A stretch of DNA of 64,000 nt from Fodinibacter sp963833495 (GTDB lineage Bacteria > Actinomycetota > Actinomycetes > Actinomycetales > Dermatophilaceae): assembly GCA_963833495.1 (NCBI GenBank), contig CAWHYJ010000020.1:322691-386690 (forward strand). Direction: 5' to 3'. The translations under genes and the position numbers were made by a program. Of the stretch, positions 15,939 through 25,140 are shown piece by piece. The notes under the pieces are model-generated. The model saw nothing but the letters and a program-made list of their open reading frames with translations, had not been told where the DNA came from and made no database searches. Numbering within the stretch: the stretch's first letter is position 1; every line of letters begins with the position of its first letter.

Positions 15939-17707
15939 GAGTGCTCCTCTGCGTCCGGCGCCGATGGGGTCTGCCAGGCCTCACCGGTCTGCGCGATGTA
16001 GGCCGCCACGGCCTCGTCGACGGTGGGGAAGAAGTGGGCCGGGTCGATGGTGCGCTCCAGCTCGTAGCGGTCGATCTTCTCCCGCACCGGGTCCTTGACC
16101 TCGGCGAAGACCAGTGAGACGTCGCGCGCGTTGAGCCAGGTGTCGAGCTCGACGAGCATGTCCGCGGCAGTGGTGTCGACGTCGGTCATCGGTTCGGCGG
16201 CCACGAGCACCCAACGCAGGCCCGGGCGCACCTCGACCATGGCTCGCACGGCGTCGCCGAACATCCGCGAGTTGGCGAAGATCAGCGGCGCGTCGAACCG
16301 GTAGACGACCAGGCCCGGCAGCAGCTCGGAGTGCGGGTAGGTGCCGGTGTCGTGCAGGCCTGCCAGCCCCTCGACCCGGCCCAGCTCGGCCTGGTGTGGC
16401 CACCAGACCCGACGGAACACGTTGAGGATCGAGAGCGTGATGGCGAGCAGGATGCCGGGGAGCACCCCCAGCAGGGCGACACCCAGGAACGCCGCGATCG
16501 ACAGCCCGAACTCGGTGCGCCGCAGCTGCCAGAGCCGCCGGGTTGCGGGCAGGTCGGCGAGCGAGATCGCCGCCGCGATCACGATGGCGCCCAGGGTCGG
16601 CTGCGGCACGTACTGCATCACCCCGGTCGCGAAGACCAGCACGAACGCGATGACGGCGGCGCCGACGACGCCGGTCACCTGCGACCGGGAGCCGGCCTGC
16701 TCCGACACGGCGGTGCGCGAGCCGCTGGTGCTCACCGGGAAGCCCTGGAAGAGCCCGGCGAAGATGTTGGCGGCGCCGATGCCGATCATCTCCTGGTCGC
16801 CGTGCACCCGGTCCCCGCGCCGGGCCGCGAACGAGGAGGCCGTCGACATGGTGTCGGCCAGCGCCACGACGGCGATGGCCACCGCGCCGAGGAACAGCTC
16901 GGGCAGGTCACCCCACGGCATGCTCGGCAGCGTGAACGGCGGGAAGCCCTGCGGCAGCACCCCGATGGTCTTCACGCCGTCGGCCTGGAGGTCGAGCAGG
17001 TTGACGGCAAGCGCCGCGAGGACGACCACGACGAGCACCGCCGGGATCTTGGGAAGCAGGCGCTGCAGCACCAGGATGCCGACCAGCGAGACCACGCCGA
17101 TGAGCGCCGCGGTGGTGTTGAACAGCTGGTCGGCCAGGCCGGTGACGAACCCCCGCGCCTCGCCGATCAGCCCGTCTGCGTCGACCGAGAAGCCGAACAG
17201 CTTGGGCAGCTGTCCGACGACGATGGTCAGCGCCAGGCCGTTCATGTACCCGATCTGGGTGGGCTTGGACAGCAGGTCTGCGACGAACCCCAGATGGCCA
17301 AGGCCTGCCACGGTCATGACGACACCGACGAGCAGGGCGAGCACCGACGCCAGCGCCACGGCCTTGGCCGGGTCACCACCGGCCAGTGCCAGCGGCCCGA
17401 TGGTCGCGGCGATCATCGGGCCCAGGGACGAGTCCGGGCCGAGCACGAGGATTCGCGACGGGCCGAAGATGGCGTAGCCCAGCAGGCAGAGGATCGAGGT
17501 GTAGAGGCCGGTCACCGGGGGCAGCCCGGCCAGCTCGGCGTAGGCCATGCCCTGCGGCACGAGGAGGGCCGAGAGCACCAGTCCGGCGACGACGTCCTTG
17601 GGCAGCCAGCTGCGCTGGTAGGTGCGGAACAGGCTGAGACCGGGGACGAACTGCGCCACCCCGGACGGCCGCTGCGGCGCCGGGGGTGCGGAGGTGGGCA
17701 CGCTCAT
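15935..17707 (-). CDS. SulP-family anion transporter with STAS domain
   Basis: A 590-residue transporter. After a short cytoplasmic N-terminus come the SulP signature (VPQGMAYAELAGLPPVTGLYTS), multiple membrane helices to about residue 430 (FQGFPVSTSGSRTAVSEQAGSRSQVTG is the conserved central loop) and a C-terminal STAS domain of about 100 residues. SulP proteins move sulfate, bicarbonate or other anions; the ion is not deducible. The start at 17707 is preferred over an upstream low-complexity extension. It is the first gene of the operon with the lipid kinase and phosphatase. Confidence 0.9.
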   Translation of the reverse strand: MSVPTSAPPAPQRPSGVAQFVPGLSLFRTYQRSWLPKDVVAGLVLSALLVPQGMAYAELAGLPPVTGLYTSILCLLGYAIFGPSRILVLGPDSSLGPMIAATIGPLALAGGDPAKAVALASVLALLVGVVMTVAGLGHLGFVADLLSKPTQIGYMNGLALTIVVGQLPKLFGFSVDADGLIGEARGFVTGLADQLFNTTAALIGVVSLVGILVLQRLLPKIPAVLVVVVLAALAVNLLDLQADGVKTIGVLPQGFPPFTLPSMPWGDLPELFLGAVAIAVVALADTMSTASSFAARRGDRVHGDQEMIGIGAANIFAGLFQGFPVSTSGSRTAVSEQAGSRSQVTGVVGAAVIAFVLVFATGVMQYVPQPTLGAIVIAAAISLADLPATRRLWQLRRTEFGLSIAAFLGVALLGVLPGILLAITLSILNVFRRVWWPHQAELGRVEGLAGLHDTGTYPHSELLPGLVVYRFDAPLIFANSRMFGDAVRAMVEVRPGLRWVLVAAEPMTDVDTTAADMLVELDTWLNARDVSLVFAEVKDPVREKIDRYELERTIDPAHFFPTVDEAVAAYIAQTGEAWQTPSAPDAEEHS

Positions 17708-17920
17708 CCGGCAACCACCTCTCCCTCGACCTGCGACCCCGCACCCCCGCCGCGGGGGCACGAGCGACCTACCCGCGATCGTCGCGACCCGAGGGCCGCA
17801 CGGGCATCACCCTGCCGGGGTGACCGGCCAGCCCTGCCCGCGGTCGGGTCAGCCGGCCTGCACGTGCGCGGCTCGCCGAACGTCGGCCCATACGCCCGGT
17901 ACACCCGGTACCGACCCTGA

Positions 17921-18397
17921 TCAGAGCTCGCGCTCGTAGTGGAAGGTCAGCGGCCCGCCCTCGCCCTCGGTGCGGTGGAAGCCCTCGGCCTCGTAGAGGT
18001 GCCGGGCCGCCAGGTCGTCCTCGCTCGTGGCGAGGTCGATGAAGTCGCAGCCGCGCAGCACGGCCCGGTCGAGGCACGCCCGCAGCAGGGTGCGCCCGAG
18101 CCCGCCACCACGGCGGGCGGGCACCACGTAGAGCTCGGCGAGGTAGCACTCGTCGGCGGCGCTCCACAGCGACCGCCGGAAGCGCAGCACCGCCACCCCG
18201 TCGGCCTCCCCGACGAGCAGCACCTCGGTGTCGCCCTCGGCGACCAGCTGCTCCAGCCGGGACGTGAGGGCCGTCGGGCCGGGCGTGACGTCGTCGAACT
18301 CGGTGTTGAAGTCGTCGAGCAGCCGGCCGGCGTCGGCCAGGTCGTGCCGTCCGGTGGCCAGCGTGACCGGCACGTCCCCGGCATCCCCCTGCGTCAT
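17921..18397 (-). CDS. GNAT N-acetyltransferase
   Basis: A 158-residue single-domain GNAT. CYLAELYVVPARRGGGLGRTLLRACLDRAV contains the acetyl-CoA pyrophosphate-binding RxxGxG, and LATSEDDLAARHLYEAEGFHRTE is the C-terminal half. The ATG at 18397 lies 17 bp downstream of the ispH stop, so it is probably co-transcribed with ispH. The substrate is unknown. Confidence 0.85.
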   Translation of the reverse strand: MTQGDAGDVPVTLATGRHDLADAGRLLDDFNTEFDDVTPGPTALTSRLEQLVAEGDTEVLLVGEADGVAVLRFRRSLWSAADECYLAELYVVPARRGGGLGRTLLRACLDRAVLRGCDFIDLATSEDDLAARHLYEAEGFHRTEGEGGPLTFHYEREL

Positions 18398-18414
18398 CAC
18401 GGCCCTCTGGTCGC

Positions 18415-19428
18415 TCAGTGCAGCGAGCCGGCCTCGGCGAAGCTCGCGTCGTGCACCATCTTGTCGCTCTTGCCGGCGGCCTTGAGGTCGCGGCGGATCT
18501 CGTTGGGCAGCGAGAACATGATCGACTCCTGCGCCGCGACGACCGGCTCGACGTCGCCGTAGCCGCGCGCGGCCAGGTGCTCGAGCACCTCGCGCACCAG
18601 GATCTCGGGCACGGAAGCGCCGGAGGTGACGCCCACGGTCGTCACGCCCTCGAGCCACACCTCGTCGATCTCGTCGGCATAGTCGACGAGATGCCCTGCG
18701 CGAGAACCATGCTCGAGTGCCACCTCGACGAGGCGCACCGAGTTGGACGAGTTGCGCGAGCCGATGACGAGCATGAGGTCGCAGTCGGCGGCCATCTGCT
18801 TCACCGCGAGCTGGCGGTTCTGGGTGGCGTAGCAGATGTCGTCGCTGGGCGGGTCCTGCAGCGACGGGAAGCGCTCGCGCAGGCGCCGCACGGTCTCCAT
18901 CGTCTCGTCGACCGAGAGCGTGGTCTGCGACAGCCAGACGACCTTGTCGGGGTCGCGCACGGTGACGTGGTCGACGTGGTCGGGCCCGTCGACGAGCTGG
19001 ATGTGGTCAGGCGCCTCGCCGGCGGTGCCGATGACCTCTTCGTGGCCCTCGTGGCCGATGAGCAGGATGTCGTAGTCGCTGTCGGCGAAGCGCACGGCCT
19101 CGCGGTGCACCTTGGTGACGAGCGGGCAGGTGGCGTCGATCGCACGCAGCGACAGGGCCCGCGCCTCCTCGTGGACGACCGGGGCCACCCCGTGCGCGGA
19201 GAACACGACCGTGGCGCCCTCGGGCACCTCGTCGGTCTCGTCGACGAAGATCGCGCCACGCTTCTGGAGAGTGGTGACGACGTGCTTGTTGTGCACGATC
19301 TCCTTGCGCACGTAGACCGGGGCGCCGTAGAGCTCGAGGGCCTTCTCGACCGTGACGACCGCCCGGTCGACGCCCGCGCAGTAGCCGCGCGGGGCGGCGA
19401 GGAGCACGCGCTTCGTGGAGTCAGCCAT
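18415..19428 (-). CDS. ispH: 4-hydroxy-3-methylbut-2-enyl diphosphate reductase (IspH)
   Basis: A 337-residue iron-sulfur enzyme for the last step of the MEP isoprenoid pathway (HMBPP to IPP and DMAPP). The three [4Fe-4S] ligands are visible: Cys17 in PRGYCAGV, Cys101 in ATCPLV and Cys199 in CYATQNRQ. HGVAPVVHEEA and the proton-relay TxN of the CYATQNR block are also present. The start MADSTKRV at 19428 was chosen; an in-frame ATG three codons upstream exists. The neighbourhood with divergent xseAB is the usual actinobacterial arrangement. Confidence 0.97.
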   Translation of the reverse strand: MADSTKRVLLAAPRGYCAGVDRAVVTVEKALELYGAPVYVRKEIVHNKHVVTTLQKRGAIFVDETDEVPEGATVVFSAHGVAPVVHEEARALSLRAIDATCPLVTKVHREAVRFADSDYDILLIGHEGHEEVIGTAGEAPDHIQLVDGPDHVDHVTVRDPDKVVWLSQTTLSVDETMETVRRLRERFPSLQDPPSDDICYATQNRQLAVKQMAADCDLMLVIGSRNSSNSVRLVEVALEHGSRAGHLVDYADEIDEVWLEGVTTVGVTSGASVPEILVREVLEHLAARGYGDVEPVVAAQESIMFSLPNEIRRDLKAAGKSDKMVHDASFAEAGSLH

Positions 19429-19495
19429 GTGCTCCATCGTAGGTTGCGGGCCGTCCGTGCCCGAATCCTCGGACGAGGCACGACGGACGCGGGCC

Positions 19496-20049
19496 CACAC
19501 GTACAACGTGGCCACGGAGGCCGGGGTCGGCATCGCCACGCTCTACCGCCGCTTCCCCGACCGCGGCGAGCTGATCGCCGAGGCGTTCGCCGACGCGCTC
19601 GCCCAGTTCGAGGCGAGCACCGCACACGCCCTGGCGGCCGACGATCCGTGGGACTGGTTCGCTGACCTGGTCAACGCCGTCGGCGACATCGAGGCGCGCA
19701 ACCGGGGCTTCACCCACCTCATCCAGTCAGAGGTCCGGCCCCTGCGCGGCCTCGGCGGTGACCGTGCCGCCGGCCAGCACGCCATCGCGCAGATCATCCG
19801 GCGCGGCCAGGACGCCGGCGTCGTGCGCGCCGACCTCGCCCCCGACGACGTCCCGGTCATCTCGTTCGCCATCGCCGGCATCCTCGAGACGACCCGCGAC
19901 GACGTGCCCGACACATGGCGCCGGCACGTCGCCCTGCTGCTCGACGGATGCCGGGCCGGCGCCGCCTCGACCCCCCTCCCCCCGCGCCCGAGCCGCGCGC
20001 CCTGCACCGCGCCATGCTCCGCTCGGCCCGTCGGCGCCAGACCCGCTGA
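19496..20049 (+). pseudogene. TetR-family regulator, 5'-truncated and frameshifted
   Basis: The sequence enters a TetR DNA-binding domain only at its recognition part (VATEAGVGIATLYRRFPDRGELIAEAFADAL). The first helices and the start codon are replaced by the ispH upstream region. The ligand domain (DPWDWFADLV; ETTRDDVPDTWRRHVALLLDGCR) is recognisable. A C-rich run near 19975-19982 appears to shift the frame, because the expected tail (PRALHRAMLRSARRRQTR-stop) lies in another frame and ends at 20049. A functional repressor is unlikely. Confidence 0.65.
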
Positions 20050-20151
20050 CCCAACCGACCGACCGATTGCGGATCGTCCACCACGCGGGCCCTTGATGCG
20101 CGGTGAAGACTCGCAAGAAGTCGGGGGTTGCCGGGCCCTAGAGTTCGGCGC

Positions 20152-21411
20152 ATGAGCACGCCGGCACGAGAGGGTCGCGGCCCACTGCCCGAGCGGGCGG
20201 CCCAGACGACGGCCGAGCAGCCGTGGCCGGTGCGCCTGCTGTCGATGAAGATCGGCGAGTACGTCGAGAAGATGTCGACGCTGTGGGTCGAGGGCCAGGT
20301 CGTGCAGCTCAACCGCCGCCCCGGCGCCCGCACGGCGTACCTGACCCTGCGCGACCCGGACGTCGACATGAGCCTGTCGGTCTCGATCTCGGTCAACGCC
20401 CTCGACGCGATGCCGGGCCCGCTCACCGAGGGTGCGCGGGTCGTGCTGCAGGCCAAGCCCGCCTTCTGGACCCAGCGCGGCTCGCTGATGCTCGACGCCC
20501 GGCAGATCCGCCCCGTGGGGGTCGGCGAGCTGCTCGCCCGGCTCGAGTACCTCAAGCGCCACCTGGCGCAGGAGGGGCTGTTCGACCGCGACCGCAAGCG
20601 CCCGCTGCCGTTCCTCCCCCGCCGGGTGGGGCTGGTCTGCGGCCGGGCCAGCGCCGCCGAGCGCGACGTCGTCGAGAACGCGATGCGCCGTTGGCCGGCC
20701 ACCCGCTTCGAGATCCGCCAGGTCGCCGTGCAGGGGAACACCGCGGTCGCCGAGGTGACGGCCGCGCTCGCCGAGCTCGACGCCCACCCGGAGGTCGACG
20801 TCATCGTCATCGCCCGTGGCGGCGGCGGGGTCGAGGACCTCCTGCCGTTCAGCAACGAGGCCCTGGTGCGGGCGGTGGCGGCAGCGCGCACCCCCGTGGT
20901 GAGCGCCATCGGCCACGACGTCGACACCCCGTTGCTCGACCTCGTCGCCGACCACCGCGCCTCCACCCCCACCGACGCCGCCAAGGCGATCGTGCCGGAT
21001 GCCGCCGCCGAGCGCGCCGCTGTCGCCGCCACCCGGGAGCGGGGTCGGCGCGCGCTCACCGGGCGGCTGCACCACGAGCGCCGCCGCCTGGTCGAGCTGC
21101 GCAGCCGGCCGGTGCTCACCGACAAGGGCGCCTTCGTCCGCAGCCAGCGGGACGTCGTCGAGGCGCTGCGGGCCCGGGCACGCCGGCGGGTCGAGAGCCA
21201 GCTGCACCGGGCCCGCGACCACACCGAGCACCTGCGCGCCCAGGTGCGCACCCTGTCCCCGCAGTCGACGCTCGACCGGGGCTACGCGATCGTGCAGCAG
21301 GTCGACGGGACGGTCGTCAGCGACCCGGCCGAGCTCGAGGTCGGCGAGCTGCTGCGGGTGCGCGTCGCCCGGGGCGACTTCGCCGCCCGCCCGGTCGCGA
21401 GCGCCGACTAG
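20152..21411 (+). CDS. xseA: Exodeoxyribonuclease VII large subunit
   Basis: A 419-residue XseA. It has an N-terminal OB-fold (about 25-130: WVEGQVVQLNRRPGARTAYLTLRDPDVDMSL in sections), the catalytic core with LPFLPRRVGLVCGRASAAERD and IARGGGGVEDLLPFSNEALVRA, then SAIGHDVDTPLLDLVADHRASTPTDAA, a long coiled coil and the SPQSTLDRGYAIV tail. With XseB it degrades single-stranded DNA from both ends. ATG at 20152; the small-subunit gene follows after 10 bp. Confidence 0.95.
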   Translation: MSTPAREGRGPLPERAAQTTAEQPWPVRLLSMKIGEYVEKMSTLWVEGQVVQLNRRPGARTAYLTLRDPDVDMSLSVSISVNALDAMPGPLTEGARVVLQAKPAFWTQRGSLMLDARQIRPVGVGELLARLEYLKRHLAQEGLFDRDRKRPLPFLPRRVGLVCGRASAAERDVVENAMRRWPATRFEIRQVAVQGNTAVAEVTAALAELDAHPEVDVIVIARGGGGVEDLLPFSNEALVRAVAAARTPVVSAIGHDVDTPLLDLVADHRASTPTDAAKAIVPDAAAERAAVAATRERGRRALTGRLHHERRRLVELRSRPVLTDKGAFVRSQRDVVEALRARARRRVESQLHRARDHTEHLRAQVRTLSPQSTLDRGYAIVQQVDGTVVSDPAELEVGELLRVRVARGDFAARPVASAD

Positions 21412-21421
21412 GCTGCGCGGC

Positions 21422-21694
21422 ATGGCGAAGAAGGCCGACGTCGCGGATCCTGGCACCCCTGACCTCGAGACGGGTGAAGTCCCCGGGCGGGTCGCCGACG
21501 ACCCGAACGCCGACGTCGCCGCACTCTCCTACGAGCAGGCCCGCGACGAGCTGGTCGACATCGTGGCCCGGCTCGAGAACGGCTCGGCCGGGCTCGAGGA
21601 GAGCATGGGCCTCTGGCAGCGCGGCGAGGTTCTGGCCGCACACTGCGCCACCTGGCTCGACGCCGCGGAGGCGAGGGTCAGCGCCGGCGGCTGA
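21422..21694 (+). CDS. xseB: Exodeoxyribonuclease VII small subunit
   Basis: A 90-residue XseB. The conserved helical hairpin LSYEQARDELVDIVARLENGSAGLEESMGLWQRGE lies at residues 36-70 after a disordered acidic N-terminus. It follows xseA by 10 bp, as in most actinobacteria, and forms the multi-copy cap of exonuclease VII. Confidence 0.94.
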   Translation: MAKKADVADPGTPDLETGEVPGRVADDPNADVAALSYEQARDELVDIVARLENGSAGLEESMGLWQRGEVLAAHCATWLDAAEARVSAGG

Positions 21695-21712
21695 CCGGCA
21701 TCCGGGGGGTGG

Positions 21713-22276
21713 TCAGGACGTGACCGGCTCGAGGTGCTCGACGAACTGGGCCATCTCCTCGAAGCCGGCCGTGCCGGTGATGAGCGTGGTCAGCTCGCCG
21801 GGCGCCGACGGCTCGCCGACCAGGCTGTTCTGCACCTTGGTGTCGCGCTCGTACTTCGTCCAGGTGCGCCCGCCGGCCTCGAGGGTGCCGGTCTTCGGCG
21901 CCCGGTTGGTCTGCGCCTCCACCCAGAGCGGTGTGGGGTCCTTCGTCTGCTCGACCGCGACGTAGGTGCCCGACGGCGTCTGGTAGCCGGCGTGCCAGGT
22001 CGAGAACCCGTCGGTGGTGCGCACGAACCGCGCGGAGGTCGTGCTCCAGCCCTCGGGGAGGCCGACGGCCTCGACGATCGGCCAGCCGGTGCGCGCCTTC
22101 ACGTCGACGGCGGTCGCGTGCACGTCGACCGGCGGTCCGCTCACCGAGCTCACCCGCGGCACGATCATGATGAGCACCAGCACCATGCCGACGACCGCGG
22201 CCAGGGACAGCACGAGGTTCTTGGCGGACCCCATGGAGTAGCGGCTCTTCGCGGGCGCGGGCGTGGTCACCCCCAT
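21713..22276 (-). CDS. DUF4245 family membrane-anchored protein
   Basis: A 187-residue protein. It has a short cytoplasmic N-terminus, one membrane helix (NLVLSLAAVVGMVLVLIMIVP, residues 20-40) and an extracytoplasmic domain (YQTPSGTYVAVEQTKD; ERDTKVQNSLVGE; LITGTAGFEEMAQFVEHLEP) that fits DUF4245. Its location beside xseAB is typical for the family in actinobacteria. Function unknown. It is convergent with xseB. Confidence 0.8.
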   Translation of the reverse strand: MGVTTPAPAKSRYSMGSAKNLVLSLAAVVGMVLVLIMIVPRVSSVSGPPVDVHATAVDVKARTGWPIVEAVGLPEGWSTTSARFVRTTDGFSTWHAGYQTPSGTYVAVEQTKDPTPLWVEAQTNRAPKTGTLEAGGRTWTKYERDTKVQNSLVGEPSAPGELTTLITGTAGFEEMAQFVEHLEPVTS

Positions 22277-22363
22277 ATCGTCGCCGACGGGCGCCCGGCG
22301 CGCCCAATCGCCCCGGCGATAAGGTTGGGCAGCCGCCCCGTCGTCATCGCAGACAAGGACGAG

Positions 22364-22423
22364 ATGACCACCACGAGCCCCACCTCACCGCCCTCCCGCC
22401 GCACCCGCAGGAAGCAGCCGTGA
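22364..22423 (+). CDS. Possible 19-codon leader ORF overlapping the PfkB kinase start
   Basis: ATG at 22364 is preceded by AAGGA at suitable spacing. The frame (19 codons, Thr/Ser/Pro then Arg/Lys-rich) ends at TGA 22421-22423, overlapping the kinase GTG at 22420. Overlap and ribosome site suggest a coupling leader; it could equally be chance. No database-like family features. Confidence 0.3.
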   Translation: MTTTSPTSPPSRRTRRKQP

Positions 22424-23346
22424 GCGCGGACAGCCGGCCGGTCGTCGTCATCGGCGAGCTGCTCGTCGACATCGTCCACACCCCCGACGGCCAGAGCGCC
22501 GAGCACGTGGGCGGGTCGCCGGCCAACGTCGCGCTCGGCCTGGCCCGGCTCGGGCACGACACCTGGTTCGCCACCCTCGTCGGCACCGACGCGCGCGGCA
22601 CCCGCTGCGCCGAGCACGTCGAGTCCGGTGGGGTGAAGCTGCTGCCGGGCAGCACCAACCCGGCTCACCCCACGTCCACCGCGGCCGCGACCCTTGACGA
22701 GTCCGGCGCCGCCAGCTACGTGTTCGACCTGCACTGGGACCTGCCGCCCGTGCAGCTGCCCGAGGGTACCGCCCACCTGCACATCGGCTCGATCGGCACC
22801 ACCCTCACCCCCGGCGACACCGAGGTCACCGCCGCGGTGCACCGCACCCGCACCAGCGGCACCGTGTCGTACGACCCGAACATGCGCCCCACCATCATGG
22901 GCAGCGCGGATGCCGTGCGCCCGCGGGTCGAGGAGCTCGTGGCCCTGTCCGACGTGGTCAAGTGCTCCGAGGACGACATCGAGTGGCTCTACCCCGGCGA
23001 GTCGGCCTCCCAGGTGATGGCACGCTGGGCCGGTCTCGGCGCCGCCCTCACCGTCGTCACCCTCGGAGCCGACGGCGTCAGCTGGCGCGCCGCCTCGGGT
23101 GACGAGGATCGCGAGCCGGCCCGGGCCAGCTCGGTCGTCGACACCGTCGGTGCGGGTGACTCCTTCATGGCCGGCCTGGTGTCGGGCCTGCTCGACGACG
23201 GCCTGCTCGGCAGCCTCACGGCGCGCGACCGGCTGCACGCCGCCGGCCTGCCGGAGGTGCGCCCCGCCATCGACCGCGCCCTGGCGACGAGCGGCCGCAC
23301 CGTGCTGCGCGCCGGCGCCTACGCCCCCACCCGCGAGGAGATCTGA
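22420..23346 (+). CDS. PfkB-family carbohydrate kinase (fructokinase-like)
   Basis: A 308-residue ribokinase-fold sugar kinase. The N-terminal signature is VGGSPANVALGLARLGHDTWF with the preceding GELLVDIVHT, the SYDPNMRP stretch follows, and the C-terminal PfkB signature is DTVGAGDSFMAGLVSGLL with the catalytic Asp of GAGD. Closest in pattern to fructokinases; the substrate is inferred. GTG start with an overlapping mini-ORF upstream. The stop overlaps the fumarase ATG (TGATG), so the two genes are coupled. Confidence 0.87.
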   Translation: MSADSRPVVVIGELLVDIVHTPDGQSAEHVGGSPANVALGLARLGHDTWFATLVGTDARGTRCAEHVESGGVKLLPGSTNPAHPTSTAAATLDESGAASYVFDLHWDLPPVQLPEGTAHLHIGSIGTTLTPGDTEVTAAVHRTRTSGTVSYDPNMRPTIMGSADAVRPRVEELVALSDVVKCSEDDIEWLYPGESASQVMARWAGLGAALTVVTLGADGVSWRAASGDEDREPARASSVVDTVGAGDSFMAGLVSGLLDDGLLGSLTARDRLHAAGLPEVRPAIDRALATSGRTVLRAGAYAPTREEI

Positions 23347-25055
23347 TGACCGACTTCCGCTACGAGGACCTCCTGCCGGTCGGCGCCGACGAGACGCCCT
23401 ACCGGCTGCTCACCACGGAGGGGGTCTCGGTCGTCGAGGGGCCGGGTGGCCGCCGCTTCCTGCAGGTCGAGCCCGAGGCGCTGCGCCTGCTCACCGACAC
23501 CGCGATGCACGACATCGCCCACTACCTGCGCCCGGCCCACCTGCAGCAGCTCGCCAACATCCTCGACGACCCCGAGGCGAGCAACAACGACAAGTTCGTG
23601 GCGCTCGACCTGCTCAAGAACGCGAACATCGCGGCGGGCGGCATCCTGCCGATGTGCCAGGACACCGGCACCGCGATCGTCATGGGCAAGCGCGGCCAGC
23701 AGGTGCTGACCGCCGGCCGCGACGAGGAGCCGATCAGCCGCGGGGTCTACGACGCCTACACCCGGCTCAACCTGCGCTACTCGCAGATGGCGCCGGTCAC
23801 GATGTGGGACGAGCGCAACACCGGGTCGAACCTGCCGGCGCAGGTCGAGATCTACGCCGACACCGCGGCCGGGCACGAGACCACCTACAAGTTCCTCTTC
23901 ATGGCCAAGGGCGGCGGCAGCGCCAACAAGTCGTACCTGTTCCAGGAGACGAAGGCGATCCTCAACCCCGACGCGATGATGCGCTTCCTCGACGAGAAGC
24001 TGCGCGGCCTCGGCACAGCGGCCTGCCCGCCCTACCACCTGGCCATCGTCATCGGTGGCACGAGTGCCGAGTTCGCCCTCAAGACAGCCAAGTACGCGAG
24101 CGCCAAGTACCTCGACCAGCTGCCGAAGACCGGCGACCCGGCCACCGGTCACGGCTTCCGCGACACCGAGCTCGAGGAGAAGGTGCTCGAGCTGACCCGG
24201 CAGTTCGGCATCGGGGCGCAGTTCGGCGGCAAGTACTTCTGCCACGACGTGCGTGTCGTGCGGCTCCCCCGGCACGGCGCCTCGCTGCCCGTCGCCATCG
24301 CGGTGTCGTGCTCGGCCGACCGCCAGGTGCTCGGCAAGATCACCCCCGAGGGCGTGTTCATCGAGCAGCTCGAGACCGACCCCGCCCGCTTCCTGCCCGA
24401 CCAGACCCACACCGGGCTGGCCGACGAGGATGCCGTGGGCGCGTCATCCACCGGACAGGGCGCCGTGGTCTCGATCGACCTCAACCGCCCGATGGCGCAG
24501 ATCCTCGAGGAGCTCTCGAAGCACCCGGTCAAGACCCGCCTGTCGCTCACCGGCCCGCTGGTGGTCGCCCGCGACATCGCGCACGCGAAGATCAAGGAAC
24601 GGCTCGACTCAGGCGAGGAGATGCCGCCCTACCTGCGCGACCACCCGGTCTACTACGCCGGCCCGGCCAAGACCCCCGCGGGGATGCCGTCCGGCTCGTT
24701 CGGCCCCACCACCGCCGGGCGGATGGACTCCTACGTCGACCAGTTCCAGACCGCGGGTGGCTCGATGGTCATGCTCGCGAAGGGCAACCGCAGCCAGCAG
24801 GTCACCGACGCCTGCAAGGCCCATGGTGGCTTCTACCTCGGCTCGATCGGCGGCCCGGCCGCGCGGCTGGCCCAGGACTGCATCAGGAGCGTCGAGGTGC
24901 TCGAGTACCCCGAGCTCGGCATGGAGGCGATCTGGAAGATCGAGGTCGAGGACTTCCCCGCCTTCATCGTGGTCGACGACAAGGGAAACGACTTCTTCGC
25001 CTCGGTCACCAAGCCCGTCGCGTTCACCATCGAGAAGCGCACCGGCCTGGTCTGA
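23346..25055 (+). CDS. fum: Class I (iron-sulfur) fumarate hydratase
   Basis: A 569-residue class I fumarase of the single-chain FumA/FumB type, with the N-terminal alpha region (ANIAAGGILPMCQDTGTA, first cluster Cys; KGGGSANKSYLFQ) and the C-terminal beta region (KTPAGMPSGSFGPTTAGRMDSYV). It interconverts fumarate and malate in the TCA cycle with a [4Fe-4S] cluster. The ATG overlaps the kinase stop. It is followed after 10 bp by a 58-bp palindrome that probably ends the transcript. Confidence 0.95.
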   Translation: MTDFRYEDLLPVGADETPYRLLTTEGVSVVEGPGGRRFLQVEPEALRLLTDTAMHDIAHYLRPAHLQQLANILDDPEASNNDKFVALDLLKNANIAAGGILPMCQDTGTAIVMGKRGQQVLTAGRDEEPISRGVYDAYTRLNLRYSQMAPVTMWDERNTGSNLPAQVEIYADTAAGHETTYKFLFMAKGGGSANKSYLFQETKAILNPDAMMRFLDEKLRGLGTAACPPYHLAIVIGGTSAEFALKTAKYASAKYLDQLPKTGDPATGHGFRDTELEEKVLELTRQFGIGAQFGGKYFCHDVRVVRLPRHGASLPVAIAVSCSADRQVLGKITPEGVFIEQLETDPARFLPDQTHTGLADEDAVGASSTGQGAVVSIDLNRPMAQILEELSKHPVKTRLSLTGPLVVARDIAHAKIKERLDSGEEMPPYLRDHPVYYAGPAKTPAGMPSGSFGPTTAGRMDSYVDQFQTAGGSMVMLAKGNRSQQVTDACKAHGGFYLGSIGGPAARLAQDCIRSVEVLEYPELGMEAIWKIEVEDFPAFIVVDDKGNDFFASVTKPVAFTIEKRTGLV

Positions 25056-25065
25056 CCGGCCGCCT

Positions 25066-25123
25066 CACGCAGAAGTTCGGGTGGCACGCAGCGATTGCTG
25101 CGTGCCACCCGAACTGCTGCGCG
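25066..25123. repeat. 58-bp dispersed palindrome, copy 1
   Basis: Left half 25066-25094 matches the complement of the right half 25095-25123 except at three positions. It shares the arm motif CGCAGAAGTTCGG and the centre ACGCAGCGA with copies at 53991-54048 and 55073-55130. It sits between two convergent gene ends (fumarase and the PepSY-like gene) and could act as a bidirectional terminator or be a REP/MITE-like element. Confidence 0.85.
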
Positions 25124-25140
25124 GTGGCGCGTCAGGGGCG

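Noticed and set aside
25063..25140. Conserved peptide (TQKFG...AAIA...PNFCV) encoded in one frame of all three palindrome copies
   Set aside because: The similarity follows from DNA-level conservation of the palindrome; the frames are not part of supported genes and lack starts.
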